Counted from the first letter of the stretch, positions 13,589 to 22,277 are shown. The stretch is 25,864 nucleotides of DNA from JANQEA01 sp964466035 (GCA_964466035.1 CAYXLR010000024.1:1-25864), one strand, 5' to 3'. Notes: generated from the letters alone by a model not told the origin. Numbers and translations are program-made.

Positions 13589-15688
13589 ATGAGACGGTTC
13601 GTTCTCGCTCTACTCGGAGTCATCCTGTTCGCCAATCTGCTCGGATGGGTCGTCGCGGCCCAACCGGAGGTCATCGAGGGCATCGTCCTGTACGACATGC
13701 ACCTGATCAGCCAGGAGAGTCTCCCGCATTGGACGCCTCGGTGGACGGGGCCGATCCAAGCGGCCACGATCCTCGCGATGCTCGCCGAACTCGGTCACTC
13801 GAGCCTGATGCCCGACCTCAACGGGGACGGCCTCATCGACGAGCTCGACACGATCGAGCTGGCCGACAACTTCGGCCTCGGTTCGATGAGGACGGAGACC
13901 GACGTCGGCACGAACGACGCCCGGTTGGTCGTCGGGCTCGCCCGGTACGTCGCGGAACAGTATCCCGGGGAGTTCGTGCTCAAGATCTACGACGACGGCT
14001 TCCCCGCTGAGTTCCAGGCCGAGACCGGCGATTCGTTCGAGCCGGACGCAATTCCCGGCATCGTCCTTCAGCTGATGGGCGAGCCGACGCTCAACGCGTA
14101 CAAGGTCGAGCTGGAGAGCCTCGAGGGGGTGATCGTCGGCCTCGAGGAGGATCCCGACCGGAACAACACGTACCTCAGCGGTCGATCGCTGCTGTTCGAT
14201 GCGACACCGGAAGGTTACACGCCGGTCGACTTCGCCTGGGCGGTCGAGGACCGATGGGAGCCGGGCCATCAGGGCCAGGTCCTCGAGACCGTCGGGTGGA
14301 TGGCCGAGCGGATGGTCGTCGAGTATCGTGGCGACTGGACGCCGGTCGAGTTCATGCTGGCGCTGTCGCCGTGGGATCGACCGGAGATCAGCGACTCGCC
14401 GTATTCTTGCCCGCCGGACGCGATCGCCTACGACGTGACGGAAACGCCGACACCGTACGGCAGGGTCGAGGTCGAGGAGTGCGTCGAGCGCGAAGGGGAC
14501 GTCGATAAGTACACCTGGACGGTGACCAACATCGACTTCCTGATCGACGGCTGCGGGATCTGCATGTTCGCCGTCCCCAACCCGGGACTGCCGATCCTCG
14601 ATCACGACGAGCCGTCCGGCGTGGCGTTCAGCCCCGCGGCGTTCGCCTATCGGTGGTACGCGTCCATCGGAAGCTGCGGGATCATGCCCGGGAACTCCGG
14701 CGTCTTCTCCGTCTCCGTCCCCGGCCCGACGGTCGACGTGCCGGTGCCCGGCGCGGTCGGTGGATGCATTCCGGCCGGTCCGTGTGCCTTATCGACGATC
14801 GAGATCGCCGGGATCCGGACCACCGGCCCGCGGATCGTCGCGGACTGTCCCGACCTGGTCGCGGCGATCGACGACGTCAGCTGTGTCCTCAAGCCGACCG
14901 TCGGGGCCCCTTCGAACATCTATCAGCTCACCGTCTGGGCCCACGTCACCAACATCGGCGGTGCCCCTGCCACCGTCCCGACCGACGTGCTGCTCAGGGG
15001 ACTCGGGCCGTACACCGGGAGCATGACGGAGGCCCCCGTTCCGCCGCTCGGCTCCGGCGACGTACACGCCGTCATCATGACGTTCACGGTCACGGCCGAC
15101 GCACCGCCGTGTCCGCTCGAATTCGTCGTGGTGGCCGACATCCACGACGACGTCGAGGAGTGCGACGAGGAGAACAGCGTCTACGGCAGCACCTGCTGCA
15201 CCGGCGAGCCGGACGGAGCCATCGGTGCCTGCTGTCTTCCGAACGGGATCTGCGTTGACGTGACGGTCGCCGACTGCGACGCAGCCGGAGGCAGCTTCCA
15301 AGGACCCGGGACGGACTGCGCGACGACCGACTGCGGTGAGCCGGGCGACTGTCCCGATCTGGTCGTCGAGATCCTCCGGGCCGAGTGCAGCTGCACCTAC
15401 AGCGACAAGCAGTTCGCCGAGTACTCGTTCACCGTGTCGGCCTTGGTGCGAAACGCCGGATCGGCTCCGAGCCCGGCGACCACGGCCAGCGTGTCGCCGG
15501 GGGGCGATACCGAGAGCGTGGCGGCGCTGGGGGTCGGCTTGACCGATCTGATCACGTTCAGCTTCGAAGTCAGCGGAGGACGGATGTGCGCGGAGGTCGA
15601 GGAAACGATCGTCGTGGAGGTCGATCCCGTCCCCGGCGAGTGCGACGAGGACAACAACTCGGACGAGTACGACGTCGAGTGCCACTAG
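13589..15688 (+). CDS. Secreted modular protein with EF-hand and two CARDB-like domains
   Basis: The 699-aa protein starts with a signal peptide (1-24, ending VVAA). A dockerin-like calcium loop DLNGDGLIDELD lies at 76-87. The middle (100-410) matches no family I know. Two Ig-like CARDB-type domains follow, at about 420-530 (begins CPDLVAAI) and 588-695 (begins CPDLVVEI). Each is written with V-x-N-x-G turns and closes with an acidic ECDEENS or ECDEDNN segment. Between them is a Cys-rich module at 540-582 (GACCLPNGICVDVTVADCDAAGG) found in large secreted proteins of several uncultured phyla. Cysteine content is high, suggesting disulphides. GGAGG lies 8 nt before the ATG. It is probably exported or cell-surface; no anchor or sorting signal is seen. 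Confidence 0.85.
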   Translation: MRRFVLALLGVILFANLLGWVVAAQPEVIEGIVLYDMHLISQESLPHWTPRWTGPIQAATILAMLAELGHSSLMPDLNGDGLIDELDTIELADNFGLGSMRTETDVGTNDARLVVGLARYVAEQYPGEFVLKIYDDGFPAEFQAETGDSFEPDAIPGIVLQLMGEPTLNAYKVELESLEGVIVGLEEDPDRNNTYLSGRSLLFDATPEGYTPVDFAWAVEDRWEPGHQGQVLETVGWMAERMVVEYRGDWTPVEFMLALSPWDRPEISDSPYSCPPDAIAYDVTETPTPYGRVEVEECVEREGDVDKYTWTVTNIDFLIDGCGICMFAVPNPGLPILDHDEPSGVAFSPAAFAYRWYASIGSCGIMPGNSGVFSVSVPGPTVDVPVPGAVGGCIPAGPCALSTIEIAGIRTTGPRIVADCPDLVAAIDDVSCVLKPTVGAPSNIYQLTVWAHVTNIGGAPATVPTDVLLRGLGPYTGSMTEAPVPPLGSGDVHAVIMTFTVTADAPPCPLEFVVVADIHDDVEECDEENSVYGSTCCTGEPDGAIGACCLPNGICVDVTVADCDAAGGSFQGPGTDCATTDCGEPGDCPDLVVEILRAECSCTYSDKQFAEYSFTVSALVRNAGSAPSPATTASVSPGGDTESVAALGVGLTDLITFSFEVSGGRMCAEVEETIVVEVDPVPGECDEDNNSDEYDVECH

Positions 15689-15714
15689 GGTCGGAGCGCA
15701 GAACGCGCTGAGCG

Positions 15715-15743
15715 GCCGGCCCCGCCTCCGTGGCGGGGCCGGC
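15715..15743 (+). terminator. Strong GC hairpin between secreted protein gene and nfeD
   Basis: A perfect 12-bp stem (GCCGGCCCCGCC at 15715-15726 with its complement at 15732-15743) has a TCCGT loop. Outer CGCTGA and TCAGCG can extend it. It starts 26 nt after the stop of the preceding gene. It lacks a T run, so Rho-independent termination is only probable. Confidence 0.6.
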
Positions 15744-15751
15744 GTTCAGCG

Positions 15752-15757
15752 TATACT
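15752..15757 (+). promoter_or_regulatory. Possible -10 element just before nfeD
   Basis: TATACT ends 6 nt before the nfeD ATG (15764), and no ribosome site is present. If used, it would give a leaderless nfeD mRNA. The -35 region would fall inside the hairpin and has no consensus match, so this is tentative. Confidence 0.35.
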
Positions 15758-15763
15758 TGGGTC

Positions 15764-17059
15764 ATGAAGGCGTACAAGAAGGTGGCCGCCGCGGTCGGGT
15801 GTCTTACGTTCGCGATCCTCTTGTCCGCGGGCGTCGCGGCCGGAGACGTTCTCCGGCTCTCGCTCGACGGCTCGATCAACCCGGCGAGCCGGGACCTCGT
15901 CATCCGCGCGATCGGCGAGGCCGAGGAACGGGCGGCCGAGCTCCTCCTGATCGAATTGAACACTCCCGGAGGGCTCGAGCAATCGATGCGCGACATCGTC
16001 GCCGCCGAGCTGTCCTCCGCGGTCCCGGTCGTCGTCTTCGTCTCCCCGTCCGGGGCACGCGCGGCGTCCGCAGGTGTCTTCCTGACGATGGCGGCGGACG
16101 TCGCCGCGATGGCCCCCGGAACGAACATCGGCGCCGCCCACCCGGTGAGCCTGATCGGAGGCGAAGCGGCGGACGGTGAACAGGACACGTCGATCGACAA
16201 GGCGGCCCAAGACGCCGCGGCCTTCGCCCGAGCGATCGCCGAGCAGCGGGGACGAAACGTCGAGTGGGCCGAGTCGGCCGTCCTCCAGTCGAGCGCCCTG
16301 AGCGCCGCCGAGGCGCTGGAGCAGGGCGTGATCGACCTGATCGCGCGCGACGTCGGCGACCTCCTGGAGGCGCTCGACGGCTACGCGCTTGCCGACGGAC
16401 GGGTCTTGAGCACCCGGGGAGCCGCAATCGACGAGATCCGCCCGACGCTCCGCGAACGGCTGTTGAGCCTCCTCGCCGACCCGAACCTCGTCTACGTGCT
16501 GTTCATCCTCGGCCTGTACGGGCTGATCTACGAGTTCTTCCATCCGGGCATCGGCTTCGGGCTGGCCGCCGGCGGGGTCTGCCTGCTCCTCGCCCTGTTC
16601 GGCCTCCAGGTCCTGCCGGTGAACATCGTCGGGGTCGCCCTGATCCTGTTCGGGATGGCGCTGATCGTCCTCGACGCGTTCACGCCGACCAACGGCATCC
16701 TCACCGCCGGCGGGGTCGTGGGGCTCCTCGCCGGGTCGCTGACGCTGTTCGACATCCCGGATCGATCGGTCGGCCTGTCGTGGGGGACGATCCTCGCGGT
16801 GGTCGGCGTCACCGCGGCGCTGTCGATCTTCGTCCTCTCCAAGGGGCTGGCGATCCAACGGAGGCGGCCGGTGACCGGGACCGTCGGCCTTGCCGGCGCG
16901 ACGGGGACCGCCCGCAGCCTGCTCGATCCGGACGGGACGGTCTTCGTACACGGCGAGTACTGGACCGCGCGGTCGCTCGACGGTCGCATCGGCGTCGGAG
17001 AGGCGATCCGCGTCGATCGGCTCGAGGGGAGGACGCTGCTCGTCCGGCGAGGCGAGTGA
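15764..17059 (+). CDS. nfeD: Long NfeD membrane-bound serine protease
   Basis: The 431-aa protein has the full long-NfeD layout. A signal or anchor segment (1-27) is followed by a ClpP-like protease domain (28-215), then four to five membrane helices (about 242-360) and a C-terminal OB-fold (about 370-431, TGTVGLAGATGTARS...). The Ser-Lys dyad seen in the archaeal homologue 1510-N maps to S102 (in GARAASAG) and K146 (in SIDKAAQDAAAF). The LNTPGGLEQSMRDIV substrate-strand motif is at 65-79. Such proteins cleave hydrophobic segments of stomatin/SPFH partners and act in membrane quality control. The usual SPFH gene is not adjacent here; a small zinc-ribbon membrane protein follows instead. The ATG has no Shine-Dalgarno sequence. 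Confidence 0.93.
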   Translation: MKAYKKVAAAVGCLTFAILLSAGVAAGDVLRLSLDGSINPASRDLVIRAIGEAEERAAELLLIELNTPGGLEQSMRDIVAAELSSAVPVVVFVSPSGARAASAGVFLTMAADVAAMAPGTNIGAAHPVSLIGGEAADGEQDTSIDKAAQDAAAFARAIAEQRGRNVEWAESAVLQSSALSAAEALEQGVIDLIARDVGDLLEALDGYALADGRVLSTRGAAIDEIRPTLRERLLSLLADPNLVYVLFILGLYGLIYEFFHPGIGFGLAAGGVCLLLALFGLQVLPVNIVGVALILFGMALIVLDAFTPTNGILTAGGVVGLLAGSLTLFDIPDRSVGLSWGTILAVVGVTAALSIFVLSKGLAIQRRRPVTGTVGLAGATGTARSLLDPDGTVFVHGEYWTARSLDGRIGVGEAIRVDRLEGRTLLVRRGE

Positions 17060-17123
17060 GGCCGAACGAACACAATTCGCGAGCACGAGGCGTCCTGCGT
17101 GACGCGCGCTCGAAGGGGGACCG

Positions 17124-17495
17124 ATGAATCGGATCATCCAGATGATCGCCCTGGTGGCATGCGCCGGCCTGCTGCTCGGCATCCTTCTCGTGCTGGCGGG
17201 GATCGGCCGGAACGGCGTTCGGATCGAACTCACCGGAGACGTCAACGTCGCCGGTATGAGCGACACCGTCACGTTGTCCTTCACCGAACCGGTCCCCTTG
17301 GTGATGGAGGAGCCCGGGCATCTGATCACCACCGGGCCGGACGGGAAGCCCGTTCCGGCATCGGTCTCCCTCCAGCCCTGTCCGGAATGCGGGGCGTCGA
17401 TGCTTCCGGTCCGTTGGAGCCCGTGGTCGGGCGAGATCGAATGGGCCTGCCCGGTGTGCGGCGAGCGAGTAACCCGGCCGGCCGAGGCCGAGTAG
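17124..17495 (+). CDS. Small membrane-anchored zinc-ribbon protein
   Basis: The family is not recognised. The 123-aa product has an N-terminal membrane helix (about 5-27, a signal or anchor), a short beta-rich segment, and a C-terminal zinc ribbon with C86-x2-C89 (PCPECGASML) and C109-x2-C112 (ACPVCGERV). It probably sits in the inner membrane with the ribbon on one face. AAGGGGG lies just before the ATG. It follows nfeD by 64 nt in the same direction and may be co-transcribed, making it a candidate partner of NfeD, but this rests only on position. The 17496-17592 stretch after it holds only a weak inverted repeat (AGAACC-GCG-GGTTCT at 17537-17551). Confidence 0.7.
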   Translation: MNRIIQMIALVACAGLLLGILLVLAGIGRNGVRIELTGDVNVAGMSDTVTLSFTEPVPLVMEEPGHLITTGPDGKPVPASVSLQPCPECGASMLPVRWSPWSGEIEWACPVCGERVTRPAEAE

Positions 17496-17592
17496 CGGTA
17501 CAGCTTCCTTCGAACACTGACTCCGTCGTGGGAAGAAGAACCGCGGGTTCTCCCCGGCAGGAGAGCGAACAAGGGTGAGGAGACTCGATGCC

Positions 17593-18041
17593 GTCACCCC
17601 CACCCGACCTCCCCCATCACGGAGGGGGAGGGGAATAGCGACCTTGCGCTTCTTACCCTCTCCCCTGGCGGGAGAGGGGGGCGCCTTCCTTGTCTCCTTT
17701 ATCGACAAAGGCGAGGGGAGGGGGACTGAGTTCTCCATTGCGTCCGTCACCCCACACACAGCCTCCCCCATCACGGAGGGGGAGGGGAATAGCGACCTTG
17801 CGCTTCTTACCCTCTCCCCTGGCGGGAGAGGGGGGGCGCCTTCCTTAGTCTTCTTTATCGACGAAGGCGAGGGGAGGGGAAAGAAAGGCGCAAACGTCCT
17901 CGTCAGAGGACGATTCGCGAGCCGAGATGATCGGAAACGAGAGGAGTTTCGCCTGTTTCTCCCTCTCCCCACCGCGGGAGAGGGGAGCGCCTTCCTTGTC
18001 GGCTTCATTGAGGAAGGCGAGGGGGAGGGGGAGGGGGAGGG
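17593..18041 (+). repeat. Array A of a 154-158-bp GC-rich palindromic repeat
   Basis: Two full units with 154-bp period (CCTCCCCC at 17608 and again at 17762) and one partial third unit (about 17960-18041) fill this gap. Each unit holds CCTCCCCC...GGGGGAGG, then CCCTCTCCCC-TGGC-GGGAGAGGG, then GCGCCTTCCTTGTC with a partly complementary GAAGGCGAGGGGAGGG. The third ends in a four-times GGGGGA microsatellite (18020-18041). The same family occurs in reverse orientation at 22356-22845. It is typical of extragenic palindromic repeats; open frames crossing it are not genes. Confidence 0.85.
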
Positions 18042-18062
18042 AAAAGGAGATGTCGCCACAGG

Positions 18063-19151
18063 CTACGGCGTGATCGGCCGGCCGTTCTCCCAGAGGGCCT
18101 CGAAGTAGGCTTCGAACGCCTCCGCGATCTCGGGGATCCGCAGGAGCCCGACGTCCACCTCCACGTTCTCCTCGAGCGAGTAGTAGTTCCAGTTGGTCGA
18201 TCCGAGGACGACCGATTCCCCGTCGATCACGACGAGCTTGGCGTGCGTCGTCACCTCCGGCGCGTCGAACCGGACCTCGACTCCGCGCTGGTACAGCGTG
18301 ATCGCCGAAGCCAGGTTGGCGTCGGCCGACTCGGCGTAGAATCGGCAGTCGTCGATCAGGACTCGCACGTCGAGCCCGCGGCTGGCCGCGGAGACCAGCG
18401 CGCCGACCAACTCGTTCGCCAGGCTCCCCGGGTAGTTCGGGTAGACCGACACGCGGTACATCGCCACGTGGATCGACCGCCGGGCGCGCGGCAGGAGATC
18501 GAGCAGCAGCGACGCGTACAGCGCCGTCCCCGGCCCGTCGGGGATCGGGACGATCGCCGGCCCGTCCGGGCCGATCCCGCCGAAATCGATCTCGACGCCG
18601 TCGACCGGAAGCCGCCCCTCCCACAGCCGGTCGAAGTACTCGGCGAACGCCTCTCCGACCTGCGAGCTCTCGATCATCACGTTCGCCTGCTCGTGCTCCT
18701 CGAACGCGTACTCGTTCCAGTTCGACGACCCGAGCACGACCACCGCCCGATCGACGATCACCATCTTCGCGTGGGTCGTCACGGCCGGGTCGTCGAACCG
18801 ACAGTCGATCCCCCGCTCGGTCAGGTACGCGACGACGCGCCGGTTGTCCGCGGTGATGTCGGGCGCCCAGTCGCTCGCGTCGAGCAACACGCGAACCGCG
18901 ACGCCCCGCTCCGACGCGTCGATCAGCGGACCCCAGAGGGGGACCCCGGTCACGTCGGCGCCGGAGAGGAGCAGGTCGATCGAAGAGGCGGCCGCCTCGA
19001 ACGCCGCCGCCACTCCGTCGCAGTAGGCGCTCCTCCCCGGGCGATCGATCAACGGAGTGAGGACCACCGGCGACGTCCCGAGAGCGGCCGCGCAAACGAA
19101 GGAGGAAAGCAGCAATCCGATCGCAATCCCTCGTTGAACCGATCTGAACAT
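18063..19151 (-). CDS. Exported phospholipase D-like protein with two HKD motifs
   Basis: The 362-aa protein has a signal peptide (about 1-24) and two PLD half-sites. The first is THAKMVIVD with H127, K129, D134 and the downstream GSSNWN; the second is THAKLVVID with H303, K305, D310 and GSTNWN. Two HKD sites in one chain form one active site of the cardiolipin-synthase/endonuclease/phospholipase D superfamily, so substrate could be phospholipid or nucleic acid. Export points to the periplasm or cell surface. The ATG at 19151 has no good ribosome site, and a promoter -10 at 19162-19167 would start transcription only a few bases before it. It is divergent from the Lon-like gene, and array A lies just downstream. 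Confidence 0.9.
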   Translation of the reverse strand: MFRSVQRGIAIGLLLSSFVCAAALGTSPVVLTPLIDRPGRSAYCDGVAAAFEAAASSIDLLLSGADVTGVPLWGPLIDASERGVAVRVLLDASDWAPDITADNRRVVAYLTERGIDCRFDDPAVTTHAKMVIVDRAVVVLGSSNWNEYAFEEHEQANVMIESSQVGEAFAEYFDRLWEGRLPVDGVEIDFGGIGPDGPAIVPIPDGPGTALYASLLLDLLPRARRSIHVAMYRVSVYPNYPGSLANELVGALVSAASRGLDVRVLIDDCRFYAESADANLASAITLYQRGVEVRFDAPEVTTHAKLVVIDGESVVLGSTNWNYYSLEENVEVDVGLLRIPEIAEAFEAYFEALWENGRPITP

Positions 19152-19163
19152 CTGGGATAGAAT
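19134..19163 (+). promoter_or_regulatory. Promoter for the Lon-like gene
   Basis: TTGAAC (19134-19139), an 18-bp spacer and TAGAAT (19158-19163) precede the ATG at 19184. The -35 lies inside the first codons of the divergent PLD gene. AAGGAGG at 19172-19178 gives a normal ribosome site. Confidence 0.55.
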
Positions 19164-19191
19164 CCTAGATCAAGGAGGACAGCATGGTCAA
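19162..19191 (-). promoter_or_regulatory. Overlapping divergent promoter for the PLD-like gene
   Basis: On the minus strand, TTGACC (19186-19191) and TAGGAT (19162-19167) are 18 bp apart. The -35 lies in the first codons of the Lon-like gene. Predicted transcription starts about 4 nt before the PLD ATG, so the message would be almost leaderless. Confidence 0.45.
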
Positions 19192-21661
19192 AGAGCTCGA
19201 AGCGACGCAGCTACGATACACATGTGACGCCTCTGCTTTCGGATTCAAGTCGACCGCCGAGCTCGAGCCGCTCGATCAGATCATCGGACAGGAACGGGCG
19301 ATCGACGCGCTCAAGCTCGGGCTCGGCATCAAGGACGTCAAGAACCGCTACAACATCTACGTCGCCGGGGACCCGGGAACCGGGAAGATGTCCGCGGTCG
19401 AGCGGTTCCTCACGCGGGCGAGCACCGACGAGCCGCAGCCCCCCGACCTCTGCTACGTCCACAACTTCGACAACCCCTACAGCCCTCGGTACCTGGAGCT
19501 CCCGGCCGGGAAGGGCTGCCAGCTCCGCACCGACCTCGAGAACCACATCGACCGCTTGAAGCGCGAGATCCCCAAGGTCTTCGAGTCGGACGAGTTCAAG
19601 GCCCGAAGCAAGAAGATCAACGACCGCTACGGCGAGCGCCGAACGACGCTCCTCGAGGAGATGGAGACGAAGGCCCGCGAGCTCGGCTTCGCCGTTCAGC
19701 GAACGCCGATCGGGATCAACACCCTCCCGCTGCACGAGAACGGCGAGCCGCTCAGCCAAGAGGAGTACGACGCCCTCCCGGAGGAGAAGCGCGACGAGAT
19801 CCGCGAGCACCAAGGGCAGGTGCAGACGCTGATTAAGGAGCAGCTCCAGGGGGTCGCCCGCCTCGACGAAGAGAGGGAGTCCGAGATCAAGAAGCTGGCG
19901 AAGGAGGCGGTCCTGTTCATGATCGAGCCGTACTTCGCGCAGCTGAAGGACCGGTACGAGGGACTCGACAAGGTGATCGCGTTCCTCGAGTCGGTGAAGA
20001 AGGACATCGTCGAGAACCTCGACAGCTTCCAGAACAGCGGCGCGGCGAAGAAGACGCCGTTCCCGTTCCCTCTGCCGCAGGCCGATCCGTTCAAGAAGTA
20101 CGCGGTCAACGTGCTCGTCGACAACGCGAAGACCGTGGGCGCGCCGGTCGTCGTCGAGCAGAACGCCACCTATCCGAACCTGTTCGGCTCGATCGAGCGC
20201 CGCGTCCAGATGGGCATCGCCATCACTGACTTCACGATGATCAAGCCCGGCTCGCTCCATCGGGCCAACGGCGGCTATCTGGTCGTCAACGCCAACAACC
20301 TGTTCCGGCTCGGCCTCAGCTGGGAGGCGCTGAAGATCGCCCTCAAGCGGCGCGAGATCCACATCGAGGACCCGTGGCAGATGTTGGGGTACTCGACGAC
20401 CGAGGGGCTCCGTCCCGAGCCGGTCCCGTTCCGGATCAAGCTGGTGATCATCGGAAGCCCGTACATCTACGAGATCCTGTACCACTACGACGAGGACTTC
20501 GGCAAGCTGTTCAACGTCAAGGCCGACTTCGGCACCGAGATGGATCGGACGCCCGAGCGGGAGCAGGAAATGGCGCGATTCCTGAGCGCCTGCTGCGCGC
20601 AAGAGCCGACCGCCCTCCCGTTCGCTCCGACCGGTGTCGCGAAGATGATCGAGTACGCGACCGAGCTGACCGGCGACCAGACGAAGCTGTCGTGCCAGTT
20701 CGGCAACCTCGTTTCGATCGTCAAGGAGGCCTCGTACTGGGCGCGGACCGACGGCGCTTCGACCGTGTCGGGCGACCACGTGCGGCGTGCGCTCGAGAAG
20801 CGCGACTTCCGCCACGACCGGATCGACGCCAAGATCCGCGAGATGATCGAGCGGGGAACGATCTTCGTCGACACGGAAGGGGAGCGCGCCGGGCAGCTGA
20901 ACGGATTGGCCGTTCTCCAAATGGGCGACTACGCGTTCGGCAAGCCGTCCCGGATCACGGCGACCGTCCACGCCGGGAAGGCCGGCCTGGTCGACATCGA
21001 GCGCGAAGCGAAGCTCGGAGGGAAGACGCACACCAAGGGGATCATGATCCTCAAGGGCTTCCTCGGCGAGCGGTTCGCCCAGGAGCGGCCGCTGTCGTTC
21101 TCGGCCAGCCTCGCGTTCGAGCAGAGCTACTCGATGATCGACGGCGACAGCGCGTCGAGCACCGAGCTGTACGCCATCCTGTCGTCCCTTGCCGACGCGC
21201 CGATCCACCAGGGGCTGGCGGTCACCGGCTCGGTCAACCAGAAGGGGGAGGTCCAGCCGATCGGCGGGGTGAACGAAAAGATCGAGGGCTTCTACCGCGT
21301 CTGCAAGGCGAAGGGGCTGACCGGCGACCAGGGCGTGCTGATCCCGCGGGCGAACGTGGAGAACCTCATGCTGCGCGAGGAGGTCGTCGAGGCGGTCGAG
21401 GCCGGCCGGTTCCACGTCTACCCCGTCTCCACGGTCGAGGAGGGAATCGAGGTCCTGACCGGCGTCCCCGCCGGTGCGCTCCGCGACGACGGGACGTATC
21501 CCGAGGAGTCCGTGTTCGGCCGCTCCGCCGCCCGTCTCGAAGCGATCCACGAGGCGCTGAAGGCCGCCAAGGAAGAAGAGGAAGAGGAGAAGGAGAGGGG
21601 ATCGAAGCGCGATGAGACGAGCAACGACACCGAGGGAAACGATGCACCGAAAGACAAGTAG
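19184..21661 (+). CDS. Lon-family ATP-dependent protease (AAA_32 type)
   Basis: The 825-aa protein belongs to the LonB-like group in which an AAA module with a long helical insertion (about 115-280) precedes a C-terminal Lon protease domain. The P-loop reads GDPGTGKM (62-69), with Met where Ser or Thr is usual. The second ATPase segment is HRANGGYLVVNANNLF (359-374). The protease dyad is clear: S656 in DGDSASSTELYAI and K699 in PIGGVNEKIEGF. It should degrade damaged or regulatory proteins in the cytosol; whether ATP hydrolysis is normal is uncertain. The charged tail (790-825) overlaps the start of the next gene by 20 nt. ATG 19184 has AAGGAGG at good distance. Alternative name: LonC/YcbZ-like. 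Confidence 0.93.
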   Translation: MVKELEATQLRYTCDASAFGFKSTAELEPLDQIIGQERAIDALKLGLGIKDVKNRYNIYVAGDPGTGKMSAVERFLTRASTDEPQPPDLCYVHNFDNPYSPRYLELPAGKGCQLRTDLENHIDRLKREIPKVFESDEFKARSKKINDRYGERRTTLLEEMETKARELGFAVQRTPIGINTLPLHENGEPLSQEEYDALPEEKRDEIREHQGQVQTLIKEQLQGVARLDEERESEIKKLAKEAVLFMIEPYFAQLKDRYEGLDKVIAFLESVKKDIVENLDSFQNSGAAKKTPFPFPLPQADPFKKYAVNVLVDNAKTVGAPVVVEQNATYPNLFGSIERRVQMGIAITDFTMIKPGSLHRANGGYLVVNANNLFRLGLSWEALKIALKRREIHIEDPWQMLGYSTTEGLRPEPVPFRIKLVIIGSPYIYEILYHYDEDFGKLFNVKADFGTEMDRTPEREQEMARFLSACCAQEPTALPFAPTGVAKMIEYATELTGDQTKLSCQFGNLVSIVKEASYWARTDGASTVSGDHVRRALEKRDFRHDRIDAKIREMIERGTIFVDTEGERAGQLNGLAVLQMGDYAFGKPSRITATVHAGKAGLVDIEREAKLGGKTHTKGIMILKGFLGERFAQERPLSFSASLAFEQSYSMIDGDSASSTELYAILSSLADAPIHQGLAVTGSVNQKGEVQPIGGVNEKIEGFYRVCKAKGLTGDQGVLIPRANVENLMLREEVVEAVEAGRFHVYPVSTVEEGIEVLTGVPAGALRDDGTYPEESVFGRSAARLEAIHEALKAAKEEEEEEKERGSKRDETSNDTEGNDAPKDK

Positions 21662-22277
21662 CCGGCCGGTGAGCGTCGCGGCGCTGCTCGCCGCGCTGAT
21701 CGGCATGACGCTCCTCCTTTCCGCCTGCGATCGCGTCGTCGGGCCGCGGGCCGAGTTCACGACGACGCCCGCGTTCGACTACCCGCCGCTCGAGGTCACC
21801 CTCGACGCGAGCGCTTCGTCGAGCCCGAACGGTGCGATCGTCTCTTACGATTGGGACCTCGGCGACGGCGGCACCGATTCCGGCGTCCGGGTCACCCACA
21901 CCTACACCGAGAAGGGGGTCTACGACATCACCCTCGTGGTGACCGACTCCACCGGGAAGATCGGCGCCCGGACGCGCTCCGTCGAGGCGCTCAATCGCGT
22001 TCCTGTCGCCGTCTTCACCTCCTCGCCGCCGTATTGGGTCGGCCTGCGGGACCCGGTCAAGTTCGACGCCTCCGACTCGTACGATCCGGACGGGGAGATC
22101 GTCCAGTACATCTGGTCGTTCGGCGACGGGTCGTCCGGCGAGGGGATGGTCGTCTACCACGAGTACATGACGTCCAACTGGGAACCGCTGGTGACGCTCA
22201 CCGTCGTCGACGAAGACGGCGGCTCGAAGTCGATCTCGAAGAAGCTGCTCGTCGTCAGCTGCGACAGCTGCAACTAG
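21642..22277 (+). CDS. PKD-domain lipoprotein (two PKD domains)
   Basis: The 211-aa product has a lipoprotein signal ending LLSAC, with C29 as the lipid-modified residue, followed by two Ig-like PKD domains at about 33-118 and 120-205. Each carries the family core (YDWDLGDGG and YIWSFGDGS). PKD domains mediate protein or polysaccharide contact outside the cytoplasm, so this is probably an envelope-anchored binding or spacer protein. I chose ATG 21642 (GAGGG 5 nt upstream); ATG 21612 would add ten residues but leaves a longer gap to its ribosome site. It overlaps the Lon-like gene by 20 nt and is likely co-transcribed. Final residues CDSC could form a disulphide. The 22278-22355 stretch after it holds nothing recognisable. 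Confidence 0.85.
   Translation: MHRKTSSRPVSVAALLAALIGMTLLLSACDRVVGPRAEFTTTPAFDYPPLEVTLDASASSSPNGAIVSYDWDLGDGGTDSGVRVTHTYTEKGVYDITLVVTDSTGKIGARTRSVEALNRVPVAVFTSSPPYWVGLRDPVKFDASDSYDPDGEIVQYIWSFGDGSSGEGMVVYHEYMTSNWEPLVTLTVVDEDGGSKSISKKLLVVSCDSCN

Noticed and set aside
17593..18041. CRISPR array.
   Set aside because: The repeats are about 154 bp with no short direct repeat and unique spacers, and no cas genes are present.
17575..18108. A 177-codon plus-strand frame with repeated LPSPLAGEGGAFL-like peptide.
   Set aside because: It translates the palindromic array. Such peptides are a known artefact of GC-rich extragenic repeats.
19211..21760. An 849-codon minus-strand open frame opposite the Lon-like gene.
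   Set aside because: The plus-strand product has clear Lon motifs; the antisense frame is a low-complexity mirror rich in Leu, Asp, Val and Arg.
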